From: Burkholderia sp. L27(2015)
Lineage (GTDB): Bacteria; Pseudomonadota; Gammaproteobacteria; Burkholderiales; Burkholderiaceae
DNA length: 51,880 nt
Direction: 5' to 3'
NCBI RefSeq assembly: GCF_009765705.1
Contig: NZ_LMUX01000016.1
Coordinates: 1,098,114 to 1,149,993, forward strand
A program made the position numbers and the translations under genes. The stretch's first letter is position 1. Each line of letters begins with the position of its first letter. Positions 25,156-34,500 of the stretch are shown piece after piece. The notes below the pieces were generated by a model. It saw only the letters and a program-made list of their open reading frames with translations, did no database searches and was not told the origin of the DNA.

Positions 25156-26718
25156 TCAGTGGCCGCCCGCGCCCGCTGCGTTCTTCGCGCCGCTCTTGGT
25201 GGGCTTGGTAATCCAGATGAGCGGAATGATCACGATAAAGGTCACCGCCGACAGCAAGAACACATCGTTCACGCCGAGCATTGCCGCCTGCGCGCTTAAT
25301 TGCGCTTCGAAAAAGTTCTGCGCTTTGAAGACATTCGCGTGCAGCGTCGTCTGAATCCCGGCAAGCGCATGCACATAGGCCGGGCTATTCATACTGGTCT
25401 GCTCAGCGAGTTGTGCATGGTGCAGGATCGTCCGGTCGTTCCAGATGGTGCTCATAATCGAGGTGCCCGCAGCACCCGCGAAGACCCGCGCGAAGCTCGA
25501 CAGGCCTGCGGCAGCCGGGATTTTCTCCGGCGGCAAGCCCGACAGAATGATGGCCGTGAGCGGCGTGAAGAACAGCGCCATCGGGATGCCCTGCAGCAAC
25601 GTTGGCAGAACGAGCGTGTAGGGGTCGACGTCCGTCGTGTACCACGAGCGCATCAGGAACACGCCCGCAAAGCAGAGGAAGGCGAGTGTCGCCAGTATCC
25701 GCGTGTCCGATTTCGGCATGATCTTGCCCATTACCGGCGCAAGGAATATGGCGAGGATACCGAGCGGCGCAATGATCAACCCCGCATCGACGGCTGGGTA
25801 ACCCAGGCTTTCCTGAATCCACGTAGGCAGGATCACGAGGTTGGAAAAGTAGAGCGCGTACCCGATCGATATCGCGATGGTGCCACCCAGGAAATTGCGT
25901 CCCTTGAACAGACGCAGGTCGACGATCGGCTTGGCCTCGGTCAGCTCCCAAATCACGAAGAACAGGAACGCGATCAGCACGACGATAGCGAGCGCCCAGA
26001 TCACCGGCGAATTGAACCAGTCGAGATCCTTGCCCTTGTCGAGCATGATCTGCAGCGCACCCACCCAGACGATCAGCGAGAAAAGCCCCACCTTGTCGAC
26101 CGGCAGCTTGCGCGACGGCGTTTCGCGCTTGCGGTAGAGCGCCCAGATCACTGCGGCGGCAAACAGGCCAACCGGCACGTTGACGTAGAAGATCCACGAC
26201 CAGCTGTAGTTGTCGGTGATCCAGCCGCCGAGAGCGGGTCCAGCGACCGGCCCGACCGTTGCGGTCATCGCCCAAAGCGACAGCGCACTCGCGCTCTTAT
26301 GCTTCGGAAATGAGCTGAGCAGGAGCGCTTGCGAGAGCGGTATCATCGGCCCCGCCACTGCGCCTTGTATGACGCGGGCCACGAGCAGAGAGGGCAAATT
26401 CGGTGCGAGGCCACACACGGCGGAAGCCACTACAAACAGCAAAATCGAAGCCACGAAAAGCCTGACCTGACCGACCCGCTGCGTGAGCCAGCCGGTCAGC
26501 GGGATCGCCACCGCATTGGCCGCGGCGAACAGCGTGATGACCCACGTGCCTTCATCCACGGACACTCCGAGGTCGCCGGACATTGTCGGGATCGCGACGT
26601 TGGCGATCGACGAGTCCAGCACGTTCATGAAGGTGGCGAGGGCCACAGCGAATGCGCCCAGTGCAAACTGCCAGCCAGTCAATGGCGCAGGAGCGCTCGC
26701 GGTATTTGGCGGGTTCAT
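25156..26718 (-). CDS. emrB: MFS multidrug exporter, DHA2 (EmrB) family
   Basis: This 520-residue, about 14-TM proton antiporter carries VLDSSIANVAIPTMSGDLGV in TM1. The GWLTQRVGQVRLFV loop motif, motif C GPVAGPALGGWITDNYSWSW and the characteristic large periplasmic loop near the C terminus (NDRTILHHAQLAEQ) follow. ATG 26718 is chosen because AAGGA lies seven bases upstream; an ATG eight codons earlier lacks such a site. It is the first gene of the emrB-OMF-emrA operon, a complete tripartite efflux pump for hydrophobic drugs or phenolics. A 32-bp palindrome lies about 60 bp upstream, and a LysR-type regulator is transcribed divergently. Confidence 0.94.
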   Translation of the reverse strand: MNPPNTASAPAPLTGWQFALGAFAVALATFMNVLDSSIANVAIPTMSGDLGVSVDEGTWVITLFAAANAVAIPLTGWLTQRVGQVRLFVASILLFVVASAVCGLAPNLPSLLVARVIQGAVAGPMIPLSQALLLSSFPKHKSASALSLWAMTATVGPVAGPALGGWITDNYSWSWIFYVNVPVGLFAAAVIWALYRKRETPSRKLPVDKVGLFSLIVWVGALQIMLDKGKDLDWFNSPVIWALAIVVLIAFLFFVIWELTEAKPIVDLRLFKGRNFLGGTIAISIGYALYFSNLVILPTWIQESLGYPAVDAGLIIAPLGILAIFLAPVMGKIMPKSDTRILATLAFLCFAGVFLMRSWYTTDVDPYTLVLPTLLQGIPMALFFTPLTAIILSGLPPEKIPAAAGLSSFARVFAGAAGTSIMSTIWNDRTILHHAQLAEQTSMNSPAYVHALAGIQTTLHANVFKAQNFFEAQLSAQAAMLGVNDVFLLSAVTFIVIIPLIWITKPTKSGAKNAAGAGGH

Positions 26719-27027
26719 GTTGTGTCCTTCATGTGACTTCATTAAGTGGCTTGATGGTCGGTCTTGATTTAGCTGTCACCGAATATCTGATATGTCAGAT
26801 ATTCGGTGAAAAAAATGGCTCACTTGTCGTGCGCTGGTCGACGGTGTGTCATACCTGCGGTCTTGCCATTGACCCTTGACCAGGAGGCCCATATTGATGG
26901 TCCTTGTTGACGATGCTGTGCGCCTATGCCGACTGCGAAAGGCGTTTGTGTTCGTTGATGCATGATGGACCGAGTCCATGGTTTTGCCGTACGATATTCC
27001 CGATGAAAACGTTCGATGGAGTTGAAC
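26719..27027. promoter_or_regulatory. emrB/lysR divergent intergenic region
   Basis: About 309 bp separate the two divergent starts. The region contains the 32-bp palindrome at 26777-26808, a short A run beside it (26809-26815) and otherwise no coding sequence. The distance from the palindrome to the LysR start is about 220 bp, so the LysR promoter must lie elsewhere in the region. Confidence 0.6.
26777..26808. promoter_or_regulatory. Perfect 32-bp palindromic operator upstream of emrB
   Basis: CACCGAATATCTGA (26777-26790) and TCAGATATTCGGTG (26795-26808) are perfect complements across TATG. No T-tract follows in the direction of any neighbouring gene, so an operator is more likely than a terminator. 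LysR proteins prefer degenerate T-N11-A sites, so a long perfect palindrome could instead bind a TetR- or MarR-type repressor encoded elsewhere. Confidence 0.7.
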
Positions 27028-27960
27028 ATGTTGTCGGAGGAAGAACTGGCACTGCTGAACGCGATTCGCGAAACGGGGAGCCTGTCGCGCGCGGCGGCTC
27101 AACTGGGCAAGGCGCCGTCGACCGTCTCGCATGCGGCGCGCCAGCTTGAAAGCCGCTTCGACGCATTGTTGTTTGATCGTCGGCGCTACCGGTTACAACT
27201 CACGCCGGCCGGGCTCTTGCTGGCGGACGAGGCGGGGCGGCTCATGCAGGACATGGCGCGCATGACGCAGCGGGTTCGGCAGATTGCCAATGGGTGGGAG
27301 GACCGTCTGTGGATCGTGACCGACGAAATCATCGAGTTCGATCTGGTGATGCCGGTAATCCGTACGTTTGATGCGTTGCAATCCGGCGTCAAGCTGCGTC
27401 TGACGAATGAAGTGCTGCGCGGCACGTGGGAGGCCCTGCGGGATGGCCGCGCCGACCTGATTGTAGGGGCTACCAATGAGCCCCCTGCGATACCGGGTCT
27501 GCGATGGTTTGAGCTGGGTGAGATGGAATGGGTATTTGCGGTTTCACCGCGCCATCCGCTGGCGGCGGTTAAAGGCCCGCTCAAGCGGGAAGACATTTCG
27601 GCTCATCGTGCTATCGTCGTTGCCGATTCGTCGAGAGTGACGTCCGGACGCGCCTACGGACTCGTTGGCGGCCAGATGTCGCTGGCTGTACCCAACATGC
27701 GGGCGAAGATCCTCGCACAGCGCGACGGCCTGGGCATAGGCTGGCTGCCGAAACGGCGGATTGCATCGCTGCTCAAGCGCGGCGATCTGATTGAGAAAAA
27801 TACAGTCGATCCCCGTGAGCCCAACGTACTTTATGTTGCCTGGCATGGCGATCACGAAGGGCGCGCTCTGCAATGGTGGCTGGAACAACTGCATCAACCG
27901 CGTCTCGCGCGGCGACTGCTGCAAGGGCTTGATATGTTTGATTCCTGGAACGGCAAATGA
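27028..27960 (+). CDS. LysR family transcriptional regulator
   Basis: This regulator is 310 residues from ATG 27028, which has GGAG six bases upstream; ATG 27016 is an alternative. The N-terminal winged HTH includes LNAIRETGSLSRAAAQLGKA and PSTVSHAARQLESRF. The substrate-binding domain runs from about residue 90 and has an acidic effector-pocket region (RADLIVGATNEPPAIPGLRW). It is divergent from the emrB operon and the likely regulator of it. The PAP2 gene that follows starts inside its stop codon (ATGA), so the two are co-transcribed. Confidence 0.92.
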   Translation: MLSEEELALLNAIRETGSLSRAAAQLGKAPSTVSHAARQLESRFDALLFDRRRYRLQLTPAGLLLADEAGRLMQDMARMTQRVRQIANGWEDRLWIVTDEIIEFDLVMPVIRTFDALQSGVKLRLTNEVLRGTWEALRDGRADLIVGATNEPPAIPGLRWFELGEMEWVFAVSPRHPLAAVKGPLKREDISAHRAIVVADSSRVTSGRAYGLVGGQMSLAVPNMRAKILAQRDGLGIGWLPKRRIASLLKRGDLIEKNTVDPREPNVLYVAWHGDHEGRALQWWLEQLHQPRLARRLLQGLDMFDSWNGK

Positions 27961-28967
27961 GCGAGATCGACTTATCTAAACGTCCGGTCAAATCGTACTT
28001 CCACCCATGGGCCAGCATTTTACTGTCGCCGCATGCCCGCCTGAACGCCCTTGCATGGGCCACTGTGATGGCGGTCATTCTCATTGATTATGGTTGGATG
28101 CGACAGGCCGGATTCACTGTGTCCGCCGGATCGGTGACGCGCAGCGTAACAAAGCTGCTGGTGCCGACGTGCGTAATGCTGATCCTTCGCGGCATCGCAT
28201 TCATGCCTCGCTACTCAAAGGGAGTCGTACGCCTTCGTATTCACAACGGATGCGTGATTCTTCATGCAGTGGTGCTAATGAGTTTGTTCGCACAGGCCGC
28301 GGTGATTCTGCAAAACCTTGGTGTATCGCTCGCTCGACCATTGATCGACCACGAACTGATCGCACTTGATGCAGCGCTTGGATTTCATTGGCCCGATCTG
28401 CTTGCATGGCAGATGCGGCACCACGTCTCCAGTGTCGTGCTAGCGACTATTTACTTGAGCTACGTCCCCCAAGTGGCGCTTACAATTGTTGCGCTTGTTA
28501 TTGCGGGGCGCGCCGATGATCTCGCTGATTTTATGTTGTTGTTCATGGCAATCGCGATTGCCACGATCCTGATTTCTGCACCATTCCCAGCTTCAGATCC
28601 CTTGATCCATTTTGGCTTATTGGGCCCACATGAGGATACGCCTTGGTCGCAATTCTATGCATTGCGAGAGGGATCGATGAGCATTTTCGATCTGGATAAA
28701 CGGCAAGGACTTATCTCAATGCCGTCGCTCCACGCCGCCCACGCGGTCCTGTTTGCCTATGCGGTGCGGCACATTCGCTGGCTTTTTCCTGTATCCATCG
28801 TGTGGAATGTCGCGATGGCCTATTCAGCGATTCCATTTGGTGCGCACTACTTAGTCGATATTATCGCGGGGGTGGTACTCGCTGCAGCATCGATCGCAAT
28901 CGCACGCTATCTGAAGCGCCGAAGGGGTGTCGAGTTCCTTGAACCGTCGATTCAGCCAACTCAATAA
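27957..28967 (+). CDS. PAP2 superfamily membrane phosphatase/phosphotransferase
   Basis: This 336-residue membrane protein has about six to eight hydrophobic segments. The PAP2 catalytic motifs are PSLH at 256-259, with the conserved His259, and H297-x3-D301 in AHYLVDIIAG. The first motif is less typical (LDKRQGLISM). It resembles the PAP2_3 group, which includes inositol-phosphorylceramide-synthase-like enzymes and lipid phosphatases. The reaction would involve a phosphorylated lipid at the periplasmic face of the inner membrane. It is translationally coupled to the LysR gene and converges with the MocR gene with a 7-bp overlap. The link to drug efflux is unexplained. Confidence 0.85.
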   Translation: MSEIDLSKRPVKSYFHPWASILLSPHARLNALAWATVMAVILIDYGWMRQAGFTVSAGSVTRSVTKLLVPTCVMLILRGIAFMPRYSKGVVRLRIHNGCVILHAVVLMSLFAQAAVILQNLGVSLARPLIDHELIALDAALGFHWPDLLAWQMRHHVSSVVLATIYLSYVPQVALTIVALVIAGRADDLADFMLLFMAIAIATILISAPFPASDPLIHFGLLGPHEDTPWSQFYALREGSMSIFDLDKRQGLISMPSLHAAHAVLFAYAVRHIRWLFPVSIVWNVAMAYSAIPFGAHYLVDIIAGVVLAAASIAIARYLKRRRGVEFLEPSIQPTQ

Positions 28968-30295
28968 GAATAAGCACCGACCACGTCTCTAACCTTTTCC
29001 AGCGCCTGTCGCAGGGCGGTCAAATCGACGGATCCGAGCGCCAGGCGAATCGCATGCGGTACATGTTCTGATGTGGCGAACGGTTCCGCGGTCGACACGG
29101 CGATGCCCTCGCGCATGAGCGCCATCGCAACACGGTCGGCTCGAACCTCTTCGGCCAACGGCAGCCAGACGAAGTAGGATGCCGGATGGCAAACGCGTGG
29201 CAGTCCGGCGAGAACGTCGGCCGCGATGGATTGACGAGTCATCGCATCCTGACGCTTTTCGATCTCCAGTCGAGTGACGGTGCCGTCCTCGATCCACCCG
29301 CAGGCAATCGCCGTCATCACGCCGGGAGTGTTCCAGGTGGTTGCCCTGACCGCTCGCTCGATCAAGGGCACCCATTGAGCGGGCGCGGCGACGAATCCGA
29401 CGCGAAGTCCGGTGGCTACACTTTTGGAAAGCCCTGAGATGTACACGGTCGTCTCGGGCGCAAGCGTCGCCAGCGGGGCCGGTGCGTCTTCGGCAAGGAA
29501 AGCATAAGCCGCGTCCTCGATAATGAGCAGCCCGTGTTTGCGGGCAATCGACGCCAATTGTTGCCGCAGTTGCGCACCCATCACCCATCCCAGCGGGTTG
29601 TGCAGTGTCGGCATCACGTACACGGCACGCACCGGCCGATTCATGCATAAGCGCTCCAACGCGTTAAGGTCGAGACCTTCACCCGCCATGGGAATCGGGG
29701 CGAGTTCCAGGCGATTCGCTTCAGCAACCACCTTGAACCCTGGGTAGGTCAATGCGTCGACCGCGACCACGTCGCCGGGCTGCAGAAGTGCCATGACCGT
29801 TGCGGCCAACCCATGCTGCGCGCCGCTCACAATCAATACGTGATCGGCTTCGACCGTCAGCCCTCGACACGCGAGGTGACGCGCGACAGTCGCCCGCTCA
29901 TGCTGGCGTCCAGCGTGCGGTTGGTACCGCAGCAAAGCGTCCAAATCGCCGGAAGACGCGAGTTGGCGCAGCGCATTTCTTAGCAGTTCGGTCTGGCCGG
30001 GGAGGGACGGATAGTTGAAGTTGAGGTCCACCAAACCGGTGGCTGTGGCGTGCTGATCGATGCCCAAGCGGGGAGGCAGCGAGGTTTCCCTGACGAATGT
30101 GCCGCGCCCGGTTTCCCCGCTGACCAAACCCATCGTCTCAAGCTCGGCATAGACGCGTGTCGCAGTGACCAGGGCCAGCCCTTCCTTGGCTGCCAGTTGG
30201 CGGTGGGTCGGCAAACGGGTGCCCGGCGGCAAGCGCCCGGCGCGGATGTCGCTAGCAAAAGCGTCGACTAGCAGCTTGTAGCGAGCACGGGCCAT
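28961..30295 (-). CDS. MocR-type regulator (GntR HTH fused to aminotransferase)
   Basis: This 444-residue protein joins a GntR winged helix (about 1-75, with AGRLPPGTRLPTHRQLAAKE) to a fold-type I PLP aminotransferase-like domain (about 90-440). The Schiff-base lysine is Lys291 in SGLSKSVATGLRVGF, and NPLGWVMG and the AYAF segment are also typical. ATG 30295 is chosen because the family begins just before ARYKLLVDAF. The longer open frame would cover the promoter of the divergent gene. MocR proteins use PLP or amino-acid adducts as effectors and often regulate a divergent neighbour, here the DJ-1/PfpI gene. The effector is unknown. Confidence 0.93.
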   Translation of the reverse strand: MARARYKLLVDAFASDIRAGRLPPGTRLPTHRQLAAKEGLALVTATRVYAELETMGLVSGETGRGTFVRETSLPPRLGIDQHATATGLVDLNFNYPSLPGQTELLRNALRQLASSGDLDALLRYQPHAGRQHERATVARHLACRGLTVEADHVLIVSGAQHGLAATVMALLQPGDVVAVDALTYPGFKVVAEANRLELAPIPMAGEGLDLNALERLCMNRPVRAVYVMPTLHNPLGWVMGAQLRQQLASIARKHGLLIIEDAAYAFLAEDAPAPLATLAPETTVYISGLSKSVATGLRVGFVAAPAQWVPLIERAVRATTWNTPGVMTAIACGWIEDGTVTRLEIEKRQDAMTRQSIAADVLAGLPRVCHPASYFVWLPLAEEVRADRVAMALMREGIAVSTAEPFATSEHVPHAIRLALGSVDLTALRQALEKVRDVVGAYSY

Positions 30296-30300
30296 CGCGG

Positions 30301-30349
30301 ATTGTATCCATGACAATAATTTGATTGTACTGATTTTCGTGCCTATGAT
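30301..30349 (+). promoter_or_regulatory. Predicted promoter of the DJ-1 gene with ATTGT repeats
   Basis: TTGATT (30321-30326) and TATGAT (30344-30349) are 17 bp apart, a good sigma-70 promoter for the gene at 30391. ATTGT occurs at 30301 and 30324, with the inverted copy ACAAT at 30313-30317. The second ATTGT overlaps the -35 element. MocR-type regulators often bind direct repeats near the shared promoter, so these are candidate MocR sites. Confidence 0.6.
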
Positions 30350-30390
30350 ACCCGAGATCCAAGCCCCTTTTTGCACAGGAAGACGACACC

Positions 30391-31008
30391 ATGCACATTG
30401 CCATTCTCACCTTCGAAGGTTTCAACGAACTCGACTCGCTAATCGCGCTGGGTGTCCTCAATCGCGTCAAGAAGCCAGGCTGGCGCGTCTCGATCGCCAG
30501 CCCCACGGCGCGCGTACGCTCGATGAATGGTGTGGTTCTTGAATCCCACGTGTCGCTGCGCGAGGCCAGTGATGCCGATGCGGTCATTGTGGGCAGCGGC
30601 ATAGGTACGCGCGAAGTGGTCGCCGATGCGGCGATGATGGCGCAGTTGCAGTTCGATCCGGCTAGGCAGCTACTCGCGGCGCAATGCTCCGGCACATTGG
30701 TGCTGGCCAAACTCGGTTTGCTCGATGGGGTGCCGGCATGTACGGATCTGACGACGAAACCGTGGGTCCAGGAAGCCGGCGTTGACGTCTTGAACCAGCC
30801 CTTTTTTGCCAGCGGCAATGTTGCTACCGCGGGGGGATGTCTCGCGTCGCACTACCTTGCTGCCTGGATCATCGGGCGCCTGGAGGGTATCGAAGAGGCG
30901 GTCAAGGCGATCCATTACGTCGCTCCGGTAGGGGAGAAAGACGATTATGTTTCGCGCGCAATGGGACACATTGCCCCGTTCCTGCAGGACAAGCCCGTCA
31001 CCGTTTGA
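30391..31008 (+). CDS. DJ-1/PfpI family protein
   Basis: This 205-residue protein has the DJ-1/PfpI (class I glutamine-amidotransferase-like) fold. The nucleophile-elbow cysteine is Cys99 in LLAAQCSGTLVLAKLGLL. An acidic residue near the N terminus lies in FEGFNELDSL, and VATAGGCLASHYLAAWII follows the strand near the active site. Members include AraC-type sensor domains, isonitrile hydratases, glyoxalase III and chaperones, and this one is free-standing. It starts at ATG 30391 with AGGA ten bases upstream. It is divergent from the MocR gene and probably controlled by it. The reaction cannot be read from sequence. Confidence 0.9.
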   Translation: MHIAILTFEGFNELDSLIALGVLNRVKKPGWRVSIASPTARVRSMNGVVLESHVSLREASDADAVIVGSGIGTREVVADAAMMAQLQFDPARQLLAAQCSGTLVLAKLGLLDGVPACTDLTTKPWVQEAGVDVLNQPFFASGNVATAGGCLASHYLAAWIIGRLEGIEEAVKAIHYVAPVGEKDDYVSRAMGHIAPFLQDKPVTV

Positions 31009-31022
31009 CCCAGGAGCGGTGT

Positions 31023-31463
31023 TCAGTAACGCTCGCCCGAAATGTAATGTTCGAGCTGCTGGATCGTGAATTGCTGTTCGGCGATGATGTTCTTCACCAA
31101 GTCGCCGATCGAGACCATGCCGACCAGCCGTTCATGATCGATCACGGGCAGATGGCGCATCCGGCGCTCGGTCATCAGCGCCATGCATTCGTCGCTCGTC
31201 TGGTCGAGCCGCACGAAGCGCACCGCTCGACTCATGATGTCGCCCACCGGCGTGTCTTTCGACGAGCGGTCCATCAGCACCACTTTTCGCGCATAGTCGC
31301 GCTCCGTGATGATGCCGGCGATGTTATCGCCATCGGTGACGACCAGCGCACCGATATGCTTTTCCGCCATTAGTTTGATCGCTTCATACACGGAATCCGA
31401 TACCGCGACCGTGTAGACACCTTCGTTGGGTTTGGATTTGAGGATTTGCGCGACGCTGGTCAT
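31023..31463 (-). CDS. Tandem CBS domain protein
   Basis: This 146-residue soluble protein has two CBS motifs forming one Bateman module. The first (about 8-65) is VYTVAVSDSVYEAIKLMAEK with ALVVTDGDNIAGIITERDYA. The second (about 75-135) has ECMALMTERRMRHLPVID and LVGMVSIGDLVKNII. ATG 31463 has AGGAG upstream, and the longer frame has none. Such small CBS proteins bind adenosine nucleotides and act as energy sensors for partner enzymes or channels. The partner here is unknown. It lies between the DJ-1 gene and the c-di-GMP gene without an obvious operon link. Confidence 0.92.
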   Translation of the reverse strand: MTSVAQILKSKPNEGVYTVAVSDSVYEAIKLMAEKHIGALVVTDGDNIAGIITERDYARKVVLMDRSSKDTPVGDIMSRAVRFVRLDQTSDECMALMTERRMRHLPVIDHERLVGMVSIGDLVKNIIAEQQFTIQQLEHYISGERY

Positions 31464-31550
31464 AGTGCGGCTCCTAGGTTTGTCCTCGTGAGAGACAGAC
31501 AATTCCAGTATAGGCCGCTCCTGCCCATTCGGCGACTGTCGGGCAAATAC

Positions 31551-34500
31551 CTAGTGCGGTCCGACACTCAATCGCTTGAGGGGGTCGCGGTAGCTACCCA
31601 CCGCCGAGAACCGAACCCTGCTTACGAACTCTTCAAATTCCGTGATAGGCAGCGGCCGGCAGAAATAGTGCCCTTGATAAGCGTGACATCCCGCGCTGGC
31701 CAGGAAGTCCCGCTGCGCTTCGGTTTCCACACCCTCGGCGATCACACCCAGTCCGAGGCTCTTGGCCAGCGCCACGATGGTCTTGGCAATAGCGGCATCG
31801 TTGGGGTCGATCAAGACGTCACGCACGAACGATTGGTCGATTTTCAACTGATCCAGAGGCAGACGCTTCAGATACGACAACGAGGAATATCCGATACCGA
31901 AATCGTCGAGTGCAAACACCACGCCCCGGGCCTTGAGCTCGCCCATTTTCTGGATGATGTCCTCCACGTTGTCCACCAACAGGCTCTCGGTCAGCTCCAG
32001 TTTCAGCCTATGCGGGTTGGCGCCGGTTCGAGCGATGATGGTCAACACCGTATCCACGAAGTCGACTTCGCGGAACTGCTGGGCGCTGACGTTGACCGCA
32101 AGGGTGAGGTCGGCCATTTCCGGCTGGCCTGCCCATACCGCCAACTGTGTACACGCGGTCTCGAGCACCCAGTGGCCGAGCGCCAGGATGATCCCGGTTT
32201 CTTCGGTTAGTGAAATGAAATCGGTCGGCGGCACGATGCCGCGCTCGGGATGGTGCCAACGCACCAGCGCTTCGGCACCGGTTATATGATCGCCGTCGCC
32301 GAGCACCTGTGCCTGGTAATGCAGCACGAACTGATTGCCCTCGATGGCTTTACGCAAATCCACCTCCATGGCGGCGCGTTCCACCACGACGGTCTGCATC
32401 GCGGGATCGAAGAAACATAGCGCATTGCGCCCGGTTTCTTTCGACTTATACATCGCCAGGTCGGCCTGCTTCAGCAGTTCGTCTATGGAGGTCTGGTGCC
32501 CCCGGAATACCGTGGCGCCAATACTCGCGGTGCTGCGGTATTCGGTATCGTCGAGTTGATAGGAGCAGCCGAGAACCGCGAGGATTTTTGCGCCCACGAC
32601 TTCGGTCTCGCGCATCGCGCCTTGCCGGCTTTCGTTCAAGCCGCCCAGCACCACCACGAACTCGTCGCCACCCACGCGCGCGACCGTGTCGCCCTCACGT
32701 ACGGCGGCGGCGAGACGTTGCGCCACTTGTTGCAACAGCAGGTCGCCTTTGTCGTGGCCCAGCGTATCGTTGAGCGTCTTGAAGCGATCGAGGTCGACGA
32801 ACAGCAAGGCGCCACAAGACACGCTGCGGGCGCTGAGCGCTATGGCCTGTTTCAAGCGATCGAGCAGCAGGGTGCGATTGGGTAAGCGAGTCAGCGCATC
32901 GAAGAAGGCCAACTCCTTGATCCTTTCTTCCGCGATCTTGCGTTCGGTAATGTCGTGATGGGTGCCGACATAATGGCTGACCACACCATCGTCGCCCGTC
33001 ACGGCTGAGATCGTGAGCCATTTCGGATAGATGTCGCCGTTCTTGCGGCGATCCCAGACCTCTCCCTGCCATCCGCCATCGCGTTGGATCGTGTCCCACA
33101 TCTCGCGGAAAAACGCCGCATCATGGCGGCCCGACCCGAGTATGCGCGGGTTCTTGCCCACGACTTCCGCGGCCGTGTAGCCGGTACACTCGGTGAACGC
33201 CGAATTGACACGCAAGATCGTGCTGCTGGCGTCGGTCACCATCATGCCTTGCAGCGAGTCGAACGCGACCGCGGCGATGCGAAGCTCGGCCTCGACCTGT
33301 TTGCGGTCGGTGATGTCGCGTCCACTGGTGCGAAAGCCTGCCAAAACGCCCCTGGAATCACGGATGGGGACCCAGGAAACGGAAAGCCAGACCAGCGAGC
33401 CGTCTTTGCGTACGCAACGGAATTCCAGGTTATCGCCGCGCAAGCCCTGGAACCCCTTCAGGAATTCGGCGCTCACGCGGGGCAAATCTTCGACATAAAT
33501 CAGCGTGCCGGCAAAATCGCTCATCGCCATGCACTCGTCCACGGTGTAGCCGGTGTATTCCTTGACGGATGGGTTGATCCAGCGTGGCTTGCCATCCGGT
33601 CCCCACCAGACTTCCCAGTTGACCGTGCAGTCGGCAATGGCGCGGAATTTCTCCTCGCTCTCGCGTAATTCGCGGGTCATCTTGGAGGCCAATCGCATGG
33701 CGCGGCCTCGGCCTGTCACCATCAACCAGGCGAGCAGCGCGAGTAGCAGGCTCAGGCCGGTGCCCGCGCAGGCGATCAACAGGCCGGCATTGCGGGCGAA
33801 GCGGGCTTTGAAGTCGTGCTGGGCGCTCATCGATAGCGTCCAGTCGTGTCCCGCGATGACCAGATACTCGTTGGCTGAAATGGCCGGGGGCATGTGCTGT
33901 CCGACGAGATCGGAGGAGCGATGCAGCAGTGTCGCGGCGGACGGTTCGACGCCGTCGTATATGGCCAAAGAAAGGCCAGGCGGCTGCTCGCCGTAAAGGC
34001 TGGCGATGACATCGTGCATGCGGAAAGAGGCATAGACCCAGCCGAGCAGGTGTGCTCGGCGCTCGGCGACGCTGTCCTGCCGCTGGCCTCGGGCGTAGAT
34101 CGGCAAGTACATGATGAAGCCGGGCCGCGCATCCTTCTCGCTATCGACCGACAAGCGGACTTTGCCGGAAATCGCAGCCATGCCAGAATCGCGCGCCTTT
34201 TCCATGGCGAGCCGGCGTACCGGGTCGGCCCAGGCGTCAAAGCCTAGCGAGGCGCGATTGCGGCCGGTAAACGGTTCGCGCTGGACGATGGGCGCGTAGC
34301 CTTCGCGCATGCCCTGGGGCTGGACGGTGTAGTCCGTAAAACCGAGCCGGCGCATCGCGGTGACATGAGCATTCTCTTGCTTTGCCGGCACCCATTGGGT
34401 GATCCCGATGGCCTGGACGCCGGAAAAGTTGGCGTCGAGATTGAGCGTGCCGACGTAGTCGTGGAAGGTCTCGCGATCCAGCGTGCCGGTAGCGGCGAAC

